Made by a program: the position numbers and the translations under genes. Source: Calliopum simillimum (lineage: Eukaryota; Arthropoda; Insecta; Diptera; Lauxaniidae). From it: a DNA stretch of 64,000 bases. Below, piece after piece: positions 32,642-44,020 of this stretch. The stretch spans positions 24,729,964 through 24,793,963 of the forward strand of contig OX638370.1 in the NCBI GenBank assembly GCA_951812925.1, written 5' to 3'. The stretch's first letter is position 1, and each line of letters opens with the position of its first letter. The notes under the pieces are model-generated. The model was not told the origin of the DNA, searched no databases, and saw only the letters and a program-made list of their open reading frames with translations.

Positions 32642-33409
32642 TTAACTTTTACTTTTAATTATGAACACAATTTTACCCAATCACTCAATGTCGAGTGGGT
32701 ACTTTATTTTTCCAAAAATGGTAGCATATACTTTCATATTTTGAGATCATCACTTACACTTACTTAAAGTGGGTGCTGAAGTGCAAACATTTTGTTGTTC
32801 CAAAGAAACTGTTACATCAAATACAAGGTTATACAAATTGCATAATTTGTCTTGAAACTTACCGATTTGTTAAATAAAAGTTGTAGAGATGACGTTGCTT
32901 GGGAATATTTCTAAGCGCTCAACTAAAGTAGCCTAATAAGGTTCAACCCTACCGAATACTTTGAGTTTGTATACGGTCAGAACTCTAATTGGAAAGTCCC
33001 CAAAATGGTTTTTGGACTTAGACTTTTTGGTGTGTTGCCTTTTAGTCATAGTGTTAAATTTTTTGTGCGACATTTTAGAAATTCTTACGGCCTTAGAAAT
33101 AAGAAAGGAACTACCAAAATCAACTGACATTGCATTTACAAAATTATTGACAATTTTTTTGTGATTTTTTTTAAATAATAGATTTTAGCCCATAACGACT
33201 ATTTATACTTTTTGCACCATCCTAAAACAAACAAAAATTTACATCGCTTTGATCATCACTGTAAAAATTCGATCAGTTGCACAGTGGAAGATTTCAAATT
33301 TGATAGAGTGCTCTTCAGACAATGACAATTTAGCATGCTGAGTAAAGTACAGGTATGTATTAATCAAAAAATTATTCCAAAAATATGCGTGGTGAGTCAA
33401 CAGATGCGT
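32642..33409. other. Upstream region, no gene recognised
   Basis: Unique-looking AT-rich DNA. The frames of 65-67 codons on both strands near 32933-33164 overlap each other and have no signal peptide or motif. Regulatory sites for the 32.2-kb gene would lie here but none is clear. Confidence 0.35.
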
Positions 33410-33905
33410 ATAGTAAACGCCGCACAGTGTAAGGTTTTTTTCAAATTTGTGAATAAATCGTAGCACTTTTGAAATAAGCATGCTAAAGACTTCTAGTAAA
33501 CGGCTTTGTTAAACTTATTGATCAGCCTTCTAGGGAAAAATATCAAAATCAGAAAATAATTTTTGATAACCTCAAAAGCGTCATGGCTTGACGTGGCTAG
33601 TTTATTGTTTATTGTGAATCCATATATGCCTATCAGGGATAATATCGAGCACAAACCGCCAAAAGCACCTTTAGAACAAGGGAGAAACAATAATAGTTTA
33701 TTTAATATAAAAAAAAAAATTCATATTTGATCCATTTTTTTAAGGTAATGTCAAAATAATTTTCAGATTTTTATATAGTTTTCCCTAGAAAGCTGATGAA
33801 TAAGCTTAACAAAGCCGTTTACTAGAAGTCTCTAGCATACTTCTTTCAAAAGTTCAACGATTTATTCTCAAATTTCAGCAAAAACTTTCACTGTGCGCCG
33901 CACAT
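33410..33905. repeat. 500-bp foldback
   Basis: Arms 33410-33570 and 33735-33905 mirror each other (ACTTCTAGTAAACGGCTTTG against CAAAGCCGTTTACTAGAAGT; GCCGCACAGTG against CACTGTGCGCCGC). Loop about 160 bases. Mariner-2 lies 75 bases beyond the right arm. Confidence 0.85.
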
Positions 33906-34117
33906 TTGGAGATTTGGTGATTTTGGGCTCTAAAATCATAGATCCCATATGAAATTTAGTATGAAAAAAGAAAAGGCTACGAGGGGCACTACTTATATTT
34001 CGGGAACTGGCAACACTAATGTCAATAGCTAAAATCTGGCAACACCATAATGAAATTTGGTATTTCTTAGCATAAACGTACTCACAACGTTTTGATGTAC
34101 AAGTGCTATTTGTTTTC

Positions 34118-34989
34118 CCAGTTGGGCCAATAGTCGTCGAAGACATTTTCGTTAACGACTATGTCATCTACAATGACTACATTCAGAACTTTGGGGACAT
34201 GATAGATGACAAAGTCTTGTAAGATGTGGGCAATGAATTCAAAAATACTTCAGAGTGCGGAGATTTTAATTTCTTAAGCAATTCATCATTAGAAGCATAA
34301 AGTTTTTTAATTTTTATTAAAAATTATATGTTGCTAAAACCCTTATTCCCGTTGACGTTTTAATTGTCGATTTATCGGCGCCTTTTTTCAATATTTGGAT
34401 TTTGGAAGCACCAAACTGTCATCGATTCAAATCAGTTTGAAGGTAAATCCTAATTTCGTTAATAAACGCATACATACATTTGGACTCTGGAGGTAGTATA
34501 TTAAAATGACGAAGAGGATTTATCGAGGCCTTAGGGAAACAAAGCAATCAATCTTCGTTAGTGGTAATTCACATCGTAAACCCTCCTTCATCATTTCAAT
34601 ATACTATTTATTCACCATGAGGAAATTAGGGTTTTAGTCAGCATCTTCAAATGGATTTGATTCGATGACATGAAGACTTTCACAATTTTACACAAAATTG
34701 ACATTAATCAAAATATTTGGACAAAGCCACTGATGTTTTCGTTGATGAAAGTATGTTAAATTTGTCGCCCTTAATGTCATCAACGACATCGTAAAGGAAA
34801 CTGTCACTCTTTATGTCATCAACGACATCGCAAGGAAAACTGCCGTTTTTTTAGTTGTTGATGAAATATGGGACCCTTGTATGGAAATTTCGTTAACGAC
34901 TGCCATACGAAAATACGCATTCGTCATCAATGATTTGATATGGTCGTGCACCCGTCATTGATGATTTCTTGTAGACTGGCCCAACTTGG
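34118..34989. mobile_element. TIR insertion inside mariner-2
   Basis: Ends CCCAGTTGGGCCAAT and, inverted, CCAAGTTGGGCCAGT. The interior has repeated TCGTTAACGAC and GTCATCAACGACATCG motifs in both directions. No coding sequence. The target duplication could not be fixed (TTTGTTTT against TTATTTCC is unconvincing). The interruption is evident by comparison with mariner-1, where the leader is continuous. Confidence 0.65.
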
Positions 34990-35039
34990 TTATTTCCAGT
35001 GAGTTAAGAAAATCGATTTCACAAAAAACTGGAAAATTC

Positions 35040-36026
35040 AAGAAAAGGTTTTCGTTGGATTATTTTTCACAACTTTCGACGTGGATTATGTCAACAAGAA
35101 TATGTGAATGAACTCAGCTCTTTGGATCACAGTATATGGTTGGTATAGTGAATTCAATTGTGGTCGGAGTTCGGTCACCGACGAATTCCGTGAAGGTCAT
35201 CCAAAATCGGTTGTTGTGCCACTAAACATCGATGCAGTGCATGAACTGATGACGAAAGATCGTCATGTATGGCATATTGTGAGATAGAAGCATCCCTGCA
35301 CCTTAGTTCCACTCCAATACATTCGATTTTGCATGAACACTTAGTTGTAAAAAACGTGGAAACCCCAAAATTTACCAATTGCTCAAAAAAAGGCTCGCAT
35401 CGTTTGGTGTAAGGAAATGATTAAAAAATGCAACCGTGGTGCTTCAAAAGACGTGTATATGATCGCGACAGGTGACATATCATGGATGGATGCGTATGAG
35501 CCGGAAACAAAACAGCAATCGACTGCGTGGGTATTTCAAGACGAGCTAAATCCAACAAAAGTTGTTCGTGAAAGAAGCACAGCGAAACAAATGGTAGCCT
35601 GTTTCCTCAGACATGTGGCCACTGAGTTGCTTGATCAACGTAGGACATTCAATTTTGAGTAGTACACGATCATTTGTTTGCCGGAAGTCTTTGAAGAAAT
35701 TCGTAAAACCAACCGCCGTAGACGAATCATTCTCCATCATGACAATGCGAGCTCTCACACATCTCGTGAAACAGGTGAATTTTTGAGCAGTCAAAACATC
35801 GAACTGATGACTCATCCTCCGTACGGTCCTTATTTGGCACCCAATGACTTCTTCTTGATCCCGAACATCAAAGGTAAACTGCGTGGTCAACGATTTACGA
35901 GCGCCGAAGAAACGTTCAAAAACCATGTTTTGGAGGTGTCTCAAGAGGAATGGGAAAACTGCTATGACAAATGAACGAATGCAAAAATGTATTGATCATC
36001 AAGGGGAATATTTTGAAAAACAATAA
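35040..36026 (+). pseudogene. Mariner-2 transposase, heavily broken
   Basis: Fragments in several frames: IIFHNFRRGLCQQEYVNEL near 35057, KKCNRGASKDVYMIATGD to RRTFNFE (35417-35662), and PEVFEEIRKTNRRRRIILHH to EEWENCYDK (35678-35974). Catalytic Asp residues survive in ATGDISW and HHDNASSHTS; the third motif reads GPYLAPNDFF. Multiple frameshifts and stops. Same family as mariner-1. Confidence 0.85.
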
Positions 36027-36330
36027 AGCCATTTTCAATTAAAAATGTTTGTTATTATTTGCTGCTCCCGAAAAAAAAGTAGTGCCCTACGTAATAGCTT
36101 CAAAGTTAAATCAATACTTATATGAATTTATAGGGTTTTTATTAATTTAACAGGGTGTAAAGTAACAAAATACTTAAAAAAGCTTAAATTAATCGTAAGT
36201 AAATTGAGCCAATAACGTCAAATTAAATTTAAATTAATATTCACAGGGCTGCATAGGGTGGTAAGTAATTAATTAAGTAATTAACTTGTAAATAAGGTGT
36301 AAATTAACAAATAATGTTAAACCATATAGT

Positions 36331-37033
36331 CCGGGAGCCGGCAATACTAAAAGTGCCGTCATCGCGGATTCTGAAATTTTTAATGCAAAATGGTAGTTTA
36401 CACTGAGACGAATAAGAAAAGCTTGGTCAGCATGGTTGTAGCCTGGCAGAAATATTTTTAAATGGTTTTTGAATTATTAAATTATCGAAATCTTTTGCCG
36501 TCATCGCGGATTTTAGTCAATCTTAACATTAATCGATGGTAAATTTCATAACCATTCAGAAAAAATCCGGCCAACCAATTTTTTTTGCCGAAAATGACCG
36601 GCAGACCTATTTTAATGGTGGGTACAATTTCTATGTTATCACGGAAATTTGTTTTTTTTTTTTTTAATTTACGTGTTTTAATGTCAAATTTAAAAATATC
36701 TTGGTATGCGAGCTTAGAAACTGCCGGAAGTACCCACTGACGCACCATTAAAATAGGTCTGCCGGTCATTTTCGGCAAAAAAAATTTGGTCGGCCGGATT
36801 TTTTCTGAATGGTTATGAAATTTACCATCGATTAATATTAAGATTGATCAAAATCCGCGATGACGGCAAAACGTTCCGAAAATTTAATAATTCAAAAACC
36901 ATTTAAAAATATTTCTGCCAGGCTACAACCATGCTGACCAAGCTTTTCTTATTCGTCTCAGTGTAAACTACCATTTTGCATTAAAAATTTCAGAATCCGC
37001 GATGACGGCACTTTTAGTATTGCCGGCTCCTCG
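36331..37033. repeat. 700-bp near-perfect palindrome
   Basis: Arms of about 310 bases (36331-36640 and 36722-37033) match in inverse, with AGTGCCGTCATCGCGGATTC at both outer ends and AAATAGGTCTGCCGGTCATT near the centre. Loop about 80 bases. The 98-codon minus frame (36482-36778) only reads across the loop and is not a gene. Confidence 0.9.
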
Positions 37034-37555
37034 CCTAATAGAGCAAAAACAATAAATAACAATTGTTGTTATTAATAGTACTAGGAGAGGAGTAATTTAC
37101 TCATTCTAAATACTTACCTTTAAGATAATAACTATATTAGTTAAAAATATTCGTATTGTTCTGTATTTTTTTGTTGAAGTAGCACCAACATTTGTTTGGA
37201 TAGTCACAGAGGCGTAGCAAAAAAAAATTTAAAAAAAAAAAAATACCCTATACTTAAAAAATTGGCTTGTAGGAGGTGCCACGCCCTCTTGATCGAATTC
37301 ACTTAGATTTTCTCAGAGCTTCCATTTACTGTTCTTAGTATTTGAGTCAAATTCGATTGAATTATCTCAAAAAATGCTTTTAGTATAACATTTTGAAACT
37401 TCTACTTATATGGAAGGTGACATGTCCCCTTGCCCGAATTCACCAAAGCTTGTGCTTACTATCCCTACTAATTATGTGTATTTTGCCTGGGTCATCGAAA
37501 ATAATGCTCTTAATATTTTGATTTGAGTATATTTTTTGTATGAGTTGTGTCCCCA

Positions 37556-38108
37556 CACGGAAAAAACTAAACCGTAAAAATTCATTGAAAATCCTAGTTA
37601 TTTTTACTGATTTTTTCAATGCGCCCGTAAAGAAAAACCGTATTTTTTACTGACTACACACAGTAAATTTTTTAAAAAATTTAAAAATAAAAAAAAAAAT
37701 ATGTTGATTGGTGTCGAACTTAAGACCTTTGTGTTTCTAGGCGACGCTCTAACCACTGAGCTACTGTAGCACTTTCATTTCTATAGCTTATTATTTTATT
37801 TAAGTTATATTTCAATAAAATTTTTTACAATCTCAACCAGTAATAATTGAAATGTATTCTAAGCAAATATTGCGGAGCCCATTGGCATTTTTTCATGCGA
37901 CAAATTTTTACTTCTATATTCAATAGTTTTCACTGTTTGTATCTGTACTTTTTAAAGTTTAAGCCGTATATTTTACTTTAGTGCCATTACTTTTTCATGA
38001 GAATTCAGTAAAGTTATTGAATTACAGGAACAAACCGTAATTTTTGACGAGATTATTATAACTTTGTGCTATTTGAAAAACAATTTTTACGGATCATTTT
38101 TTTGCGTG
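37556..38108. mobile_element. TIR element, family 3 (CACGGAAAAAA), carrying tRNA-like DNA
   Basis: Ends CACGGAAAAAACTAAACCG and, inverted, CACGCAAAAAAATGATCCG, with CA on both sides (37554-37555, 38109-38110). Removing it rejoins GTGTCC and TTGGCCGAT of the host repeat. A tRNA-like segment lies on the minus strand. The duplicated copy is at 46692-47226. Confidence 0.78.
37703..37772 (-). other. tRNA-like Pol III module, family 3
   Basis: Minus strand: GTAGCTCAGTGGTTAGAGCG gives a perfect A box and a 4-bp D stem; AAGTTCGACACC is the B box. An A-rich run (T-run on the minus strand) follows at 37684-37699. The anticodon arm does not pair well, so it is a tRNA-like relic or a Pol III promoter, not a tRNA gene. 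Confidence 0.65.
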
Positions 38109-38285
38109 CATTGGCCGATTTCGATCATTTTCAATCCTACAAGTTTACTTTGACGGCGAAGGCAGTGTATAAAATTTTATTGAATTATATTGTTTAGTTT
38201 TCCCATAAAATTAATTTCCACGCACAGACAGCCAGCCAGACAGACAGAAATGGCTATATCACTGATCATGAATATATGGGACGCT

Positions 38286-39144
38286 TCACATTAACCGCAT
38301 CACCTGTATACCCAAAATTTGGATGGATGGATATTGACGTTTGAGATATAAAAATTTTTGTCGGGAAGAGTTTTCAAAAAATTGTTGGCGCAGTTCAAAA
38401 TTCAAAATGGCCGCTTCAATGTAGCGGCCGAAAGGTGGAAAAAATCACGTGTAAGGCAAAAATGGCTTCCAGAAAAGAAAGGCTTAAATCGAACTTGAAG
38501 GATACACTTTAGTAGTTGGTGTGATTGAATGACAAAATCCAACGTGTCCGTTATAATATTATGGTCAAAAATTCAATATGGAAGACATTTTTTTAAAAAT
38601 GAACTAATTTGTAGCAAATTTCGTATATGGCAGTCTTTTGGTTCACTGATCGATCGGATTTACAAAATTCAAGATGGCGGGCAAAATTTTCAAAAACCAA
38701 CCGAATTACCTGAAATTTAGTAAATGAGGAGTTTTGTGAATCGCCAATCACGAATCCAAGGTTGGATTTACGAAATTCAAGAAGGCGGATCTAAGTTGGT
38801 GGAAAAACTTTTTAAAAATCAAACAATTTTCCAGGAATTTGTTATATGGGGGTTTTTGAAATATGGAAGATCCAAAATGGTTGATCAGCTGATTTTTGAA
38901 AATTTTGTCCGCCATCCTGAATATTGTAAATCCGATCCTATCCAAGAAAAATATTCAATCAAACTGTCGAGTTTGGTCTTAGAATTGTTCTATCACGAAT
39001 GGTATTTGAGATATTCTAACTTAAAACCGCAAAAACACGATTATAAAGAAAACACGAAATTGTTCTGCTTTTTTCTACTAAATACATTACTTAGTACCAA
39101 CTATTATTCTTCGTCTTCAAAATAAGCTCTAATTTGATCATGTA
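38286..39144. other. Repeat-derived region with AAATGGCGG-type motifs
   Basis: Repeated short phrases (TTCAAAATGGCCGC, TTCAAGATGGCGGG, TCAAGAAGGCGG, TCCAAAATGG) at rough intervals. The frames at 38529-38720 and 38724-39125 read through them but show no domain and recur only in copy 2, so they are not called as genes. Confidence 0.5.
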
Positions 39145-39858
39145 GACGGAGAAAAATACGCACCATAATTTTTACTCCACTCGGCTAGTCGAAAAATTAA
39201 AGTAATCAACACTTAATTTCAAATATAATTTACCTTACGTAAGAACTATTTGATGGATCCCTAACGTCATATTTACAAATAAAATGTAGTAAAATAATAA
39301 AGGAATATTTACTACAAATTTCCTACATTTGACTTTATGTAAAGAAATTTAAACTTTCAGAAAAAAATGTATGACCATTTTGAATTCATAATTCTAGTCA
39401 AAATAACTTTATTTTTTTCACGCACAAAAATGAGTGTCATAATTTTCATAATTGTCGAGTAAGGTAAATATCATAAGAATATAGAATCATTTTTACTTTT
39501 ATAATTTTAGTAACAATTTCTATTTTTGGACTGACATTTTCTTTATATACAAATTTTTTTGCTTTTACATCACATGCGTAAGCAGCGCAGAGGATATGTA
39601 TCTGACTATCAGACGGAAAGGGCCAGGGTTCGTACCCCGGCAACGGTCAGCTAATTTTTTTTTTTTGTTGTTTGAACTATACAGTAAGGTAAATATCACT
39701 TCAATTTTTTCAAAAAAATTACTAGCAAACATACATTCTGAATTGACTAAAACAGTAAGGTGAAATTTATTTCGGTGTAAAGTTGTCACTATTCTGACTT
39801 GAAATTCTGGTAAAATTTATGAGAAATAAAGTAGCGAGTACTATTTTTTTTCTCCGTG
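39145..39858. mobile_element. TIR element, family 2 (ACGGAGAAAAA), complete
   Basis: Ends GACGGAGAAAAATACG and, inverted, CACGGAGAAAAAAAATAG, flanked by TA (39143-39144, 39859-39860). 714 bases, no transposase; a tRNA-like segment is just right of centre. Copies at 54688-55208 and, partial, 31017-31470. Confidence 0.82.
39573..39652 (+). other. tRNA-like Pol III module, family 2
   Basis: GCGTAAGCAGCGCAGAGG as A-box region, CCAGGGTTCGTACCCCGG as a T arm with a mostly paired stem, then CAACGGTCAG and T12 from 39654. The anticodon arm (TATCTGACTATCAGA) can pair only with a short loop. It overlaps an open frame on the minus strand that is not a gene. Confidence 0.62.
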
Positions 39859-39879
39859 TATGATTTTTCTTTCAAAAGT

Positions 39880-40707
39880 TTTGATCATTTTAAAATTATA
39901 TATGAAGTTAAACATTATATGTGGCATCTCTCTAGTACAGATGTGCCCTTTCCGAAATTCGTCTAAAACGGATATGGATTTTTCTGTAGACATTTCGATT
40001 CAATGGCATTGTGTTTTGTAATATTTAATATATATGCATTGAAGCATCTAATAACAATGAACAATACATTCAAGCAGTAACAAAGAAAATACTTTAAAAT
40101 GATGCTCGTAATTTGAGTATTCTTTAAGGTTTAATTAAATTCTTTTATACTTTTCATGAATTTCCATTCTCATTAATGCTCGTGTTTCACTAATAATAGA
40201 ATTTTTAGCAACTCTCGCAATATGACATTCTTAATATGCACACGTGAGAAGTTACTGAAGATCACCTGATCTTACAAGCAGACTTACATATTTTCAAATG
40301 AGATAGTTGACATAGAAACTTTCAATACAAACATTTTTTAAGCCGCACTTTCTGAACCTGTAAGGGCTTTAATACTACTATGAAATTGAGTTGAATTGAA
40401 TAGTAGATTATCTACATTATATCCGAACACGTGCACTGATACAAGAACAAAAGAAAGTAAGTACATTGTTAATGGATTGCCAATTAACTCCCTAAAATTG
40501 TTACAAATCTATTGTTTTAAATAAATGAATACGTTCATGAAATACCCCCCACTATATGGTTCGACCTAAGATTTTAAGTTCATAAAAGTTTTAGCTCTTG
40601 GGCCACCTTGGAACTTTTCTAGAGCTGCCAGTTCATGTTGCTTTGAAAATCGACAACATGCACTTTCTTCAACCATAAAAAGTGGATATTGGTAAGTCCG
40701 TTTCAGA
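39880..40707. other. Spacer, no gene recognised
   Basis: AT-rich and apparently unique between duplication B copy 1 and unit A copy 3. No frame above background, no TIR found. Confidence 0.4.
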
Positions 40708-41815
40708 CATGAAAGCAAAATAAAATAAATTTAAATCAATTAAATGAAATGTTATTATTTTATATTGCCTTCAAGTCAGAGATGGTCTCAGGCAGTTTTG
40801 ATATTTAACGACACATATGGGCATATCCGAAAATAATCTCGTCTTATATGACACAGTTTTTAAGAAAATATTTTTTTTTCTCCTTCAATAACCACATGTA
40901 GTGGAACATATTCCTAAACATATAAAATGAAATTCCCAATAGGTGAACAAAAAAATTTCGATCCGAGAGGGTGTCAGGAGGTCATTTTATCTAAAAATTT
41001 TGGGAAAATCGAAATTTCCGATAATATACGGGAGAGCACATATTTCAGAATTAGTAGATATGTTACGGGGCACTTTCCAAATATTCTGGAGTAAAATTCA
41101 GAAAAATCGTATGTGGGTCGTGGCGACAGAATGGGTTAAAATGTCTAAGTCACTCATTACGGCCACATAACAGGTCCTAAAATTCAGAAAAATTCAAGAC
41201 AATTCCTTGATAAAAAATAAATTCATTTTATTTGTGATATTTTTTTAATTTAAGCTCCCCCTTCCGAGTAAAAAACGAAAAACGCAAAATTTTGGGTAAA
41301 AAACGCGATTATTGGCGATATGTGATCGAGCACACATGGGGAGTTTAAATTAAAAAAACATCATAAACAAAGTCGATTTATTTTTCGTCAAGGAATTGGC
41401 TTGAATTTTTTCAGAATTTTAGGACCTATTATGTGGGCATAAAGAGCGATTTAGACATTTTAGCCCATTCTGTCGCGGCGACCCACATACAATTTTTCTG
41501 AATTTTTCTCCAGAATATTTGGAAAGGACCTTCGAAAACCTACGAGTATTCTAAAAAATTATCAATTAAAGCTTGTTGATTGTCTGCAATAGATTTTTTC
41601 CCCCTAGTATACCTAGATATTTTTCGTTTTAGCTATCAAGCCTTCGGGAAAGTTCGATTCAAATATGTTGATAGTACGCCATAATATTTTTCCTCTAGTG
41701 TACTTAGATATTCTTCGCTTTGACAATGAAGCCTTCGGGTCACCTTCAAACATCTTCGTGTATAGCATAAAAACCATTCAGCTCAGTTGGACGAATGGTT
41801 TCTGAGTGATAATGA

Positions 41816-42061
41816 TTGAATAATACCATAGTTTTTGTACCAAGAGAGACCAATCTTCCAAATTGTTACGAGCTAAGACCAATGGAGAGATATTGGGCTT
41901 TTGTGAAAAGAAACTTAAAGAACTCAAAAAAGATGTCCCAAAATATCGAAGATTTTAAAAGGAGATGGGCAAACTGTTCCAAAAAGGTGTCTGAAACAAC
42001 TATCAAATCTCTAATGGAAGGCTTACCAAAAAAGGTCCACGAGTTGATAAATAGTGGTTAG
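41816..42061 (+). pseudogene. Tc1/mariner transposase C-terminal fragment, copy 3
   Basis: Same 81 codons as copies 1 and 2 with one change, Pro to Tyr in NCYELRPMERYW. That Pro is usually conserved, which fits a relic under no constraint. Confidence 0.8.
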
Positions 42062-42747
42062 AACTACAAAAATTATGTTTTTCTGTAATTTGTAAAATAT
42101 ATCAATTAAACAAAAAAATATAAAAAATCTAAGATCAACCGTTTAAAAATTATTGAATTTTATATATGTTAAGATTTTTTCGATCTCACTTTTTAATGTG
42201 TAAGTGTTAAATAAGTCAGATAACCAGTATTTCACATACTTGGTTTCAAGCTGGGTGGAGCCCACGAATATCTTTTACCCACATAAATTATATATAAATT
42301 TAAAGCATTGAAACAAAACAAAATTAATATTTATGAAAAAACCCCCGAAGAGCAAATCCTGCGCACGATGCGGTTGGGAACGGTCATATTAAACTACAAA
42401 TCAAGTACATTTCTAGACAAAGTGGGCGGCTACAAAAGGTGTCTATTCCCCATATTAGAAATGGCCTAAAGTAAAAGATAACACTATTAAACTGAGAACT
42501 CATTGTGTGGATCACTTCTAGGAAATAACTATATTCATACAAGTACTAATGAATCAATGATCGAAAAACAATGAAAATTATTTCATCCAATGGCATTATG
42601 ATCATTGATTGTGGAGGTCTAAAAAACTCTATACTCCGATTGGGAGAAAGAGAAGAAAACATACGTACAATTTATTTTGCTATTCAAAAAATTGAAGTTC
42701 AATTTTAATTCAATTTATTTTAGTTGAACAACTGCGTTTGTGATTTG

Positions 42748-42755
42748 TTTATAAG
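42748..42755 (+). promoter_or_regulatory. TATA-like box of peptide gene copy 3
   Basis: TTTATAAG at the position of TATATAAG in copies 1 and 2; one base weaker. Confidence 0.5.
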
Positions 42756-42870
42756 CTGAGGAAACGAGGAAAGAACCTTATATTGTAATCGTGGTTTTTA
42801 AGTCAACGTATTTCATTTTTAAATTGTTGAAATAATTTCAGTTTCCATCATTGTCGTACTAAGTTCAAAA

Positions 42871-43059
42871 ATGAAATTCTTAACATTTTCCTCAGTAATT
42901 TCTTTAACAACGGCATTTTTGTGTTTCCAGCAAGTTACTGGAACAGCAGCTCAAACAACTCATTGTCCTCTGAATCAGCATATGGATACGTGCATATGTT
43001 GCGTTAGAATAAGACGTACGGTCATACGTACTTTTCGAACTAAGTCGATTATTATTTGA
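42871..43059 (+). CDS. Small secreted Cys-rich peptide, copy 3
   Basis: 62 codons. The signal peptide is as in the other copies with one change (Leu to Ser at position 8). The mature part reads THCPLNQHMDTCICC: the four cysteines are kept while surrounding residues change (P to L, H to Q, S to T). After GCGTTAGA the tail is different from both other copies and basic (IRRTVIRTFRTKSIII). No transposon lies at the junction, so this could be either the original 3' end or another replacement. Secreted by inference; function unknown. Confidence 0.62.
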   Translation: MKFLTFSSVISLTTAFLCFQQVTGTAAQTTHCPLNQHMDTCICCVRIRRTVIRTFRTKSIII

Positions 43060-43307
43060 GTAAATGAATGTAACAAAACATTATAGTTGGTTTGTTTTAA
43101 TTGTACATTGCATTATATAAGCTAAAAGTCAATTATATTCGATATTATTTGATATTATATTCTAGGAAAATCATTTCCGGAACGCGTCCCAAAATCAAAC
43201 TTAGAAAATCATATAAATTTAGCAATATTGAACGGTCAGTTTAGCTATTAAGAGCATTTTTTATCAAAGAATTACATTTTGGGGACATTGTTTAAAAAAC
43301 TACTTTG

Positions 43308-43776
43308 TTTTCAAATACACCCAGGGTATATTCACTATGTTCTTCCATTTGTAACGCAGATAAGGCGGCGGACAAATATAGAAAAGTGCAATATATATAT
43401 TCTTGATCAGCGTCACCTCAGTCTGGCTGGGTGTGCGTGAAAATACACTTTCTGGGAAAACTGAGCAAGATAATTCAATGGAATTTGGTACACTGCTTTC
43501 GTCGTCAAAGTTAACTCGTGGGTTGAGCAAAATCGGTAAACAGATCCGCCTACCACCCATACAAAATATGTATTCAAAGTGCAACTTAAGGAATATTTTC
43601 CATGACAATGCAACCGACATACACATAAATACAACGAATTGTAAGAGCAAGCGCTGAAAAAAAACTGAACGAATTCGAACAAGAGAGTTTGGCACTTCCC
43701 ATATAAGCAAAAGCTTCAAAATGCTACACTGAATGCGTTTTTTCAGATAATCGAAATAAATTTTTCTTAGACACTA
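43308..43776 (+). repeat. TATACCC dispersed repeat fragment
   Basis: Begins within the opening (ACACCCAGGGTATATTCACT), has a nearly absent GGCT tract, and runs to the family 1 insertion at TA 43775-43776. It closely resembles the repeat at 23062, and both are hit by family 1 at the same position, so they may be copies of one locus. Confidence 0.78.
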
Positions 43777-44020
43777 CACTGAGGAAACAGTATGATTATA
43801 TATACCAAGATTTGGTAATAATTAACAAATAATATATGTATATGATATTGGCGAATCAAATATTTGATATTATTTAATGAGCGGCAAATTTGAGCAATTT
43901 TATTGGTTCAATTGTATATTTGGTTATAATTACCAAATATATATTTGAATATAAAGACCTATATTAGTTTTCATTAAGGCCTTTTTATTATTATTTATCT
44001 TTTTATTAATTAGGAACTAA
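43777..44020. mobile_element. Family 1 TIR element, left half only
   Basis: CACTGAGGAAACAGTATG and about 240 bases match 23164-23405 closely, then the sequence is cut at TAGGAACTAA by mariner-3. The half with the tRNA-like segment is missing. Confidence 0.8.

Larger units (their letters stand above)
33980..36091 (+). mobile_element. Mariner-2 (DD34D), enlarged by an insertion
   Basis: Ends CGAGGGGCACTACTTATATT and, inverted, CGTAGGGCACTACTTTTTTT, flanked by TA (33978-33979, 36092-36093). At 2,112 bases it is too long for a mariner because an 870-bp element sits in its leader (34118-34989). The transposase is related to that of mariner-1. Confidence 0.88.
37244..38285 (-). repeat. TATACCC dispersed repeat, minus orientation, split by family 3
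   Basis: Starts on the written strand with TACCCTATACTTAAAAAATT and has GTAGGAGGTGCCACGCCCTC, the inverse of the tandem-unit motif, ending with CAGACAGACAGAAATGGCTA. Interrupted by the TIR element 37556-38108. Confidence 0.8.
37131..39879 (+). repeat. Segmental duplication B, copy 1
   Basis: From ACTATATTAGTTAAAAATAT to TTTCTTTCAAAAGT; the same run recurs at 45221-55229, where it is interrupted by element H and BEL-3 and has lost a few short pieces. This copy preserves the empty sites of both (AGGCG at 37210-37214; AATGG at 38997-39001). Confidence 0.93.
40708..43008 (+). repeat. Unit A, copy 3
   Basis: Matches copies 1 and 2 from CATGAAAGC to GCGTTAGA, lacking the left minisatellite and ending about 15 bases earlier than the copy 1/2 match. 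It shares the internal gap of copy 2 near 42279. The foldback is at about 41073-41527. It has its own small change near 41640 (lost GATGACCTTC) and 41750 (gained AAACATCTTC). No gene between the transposase fragment and the TATA box. Confidence 0.93.

Noticed and set aside
32933..33164. Overlapping frames on both strands near the 32.2-kb gene
   Set aside because: No motif or signal; they overlap each other and have no promoter.
38529..39125. Paired frames of 63 and 133 codons, repeated at 47647-48126
   Set aside because: They read through AAATGGCGG-type repeat phrases, show no domain, and differ between copies only as neutral DNA would.
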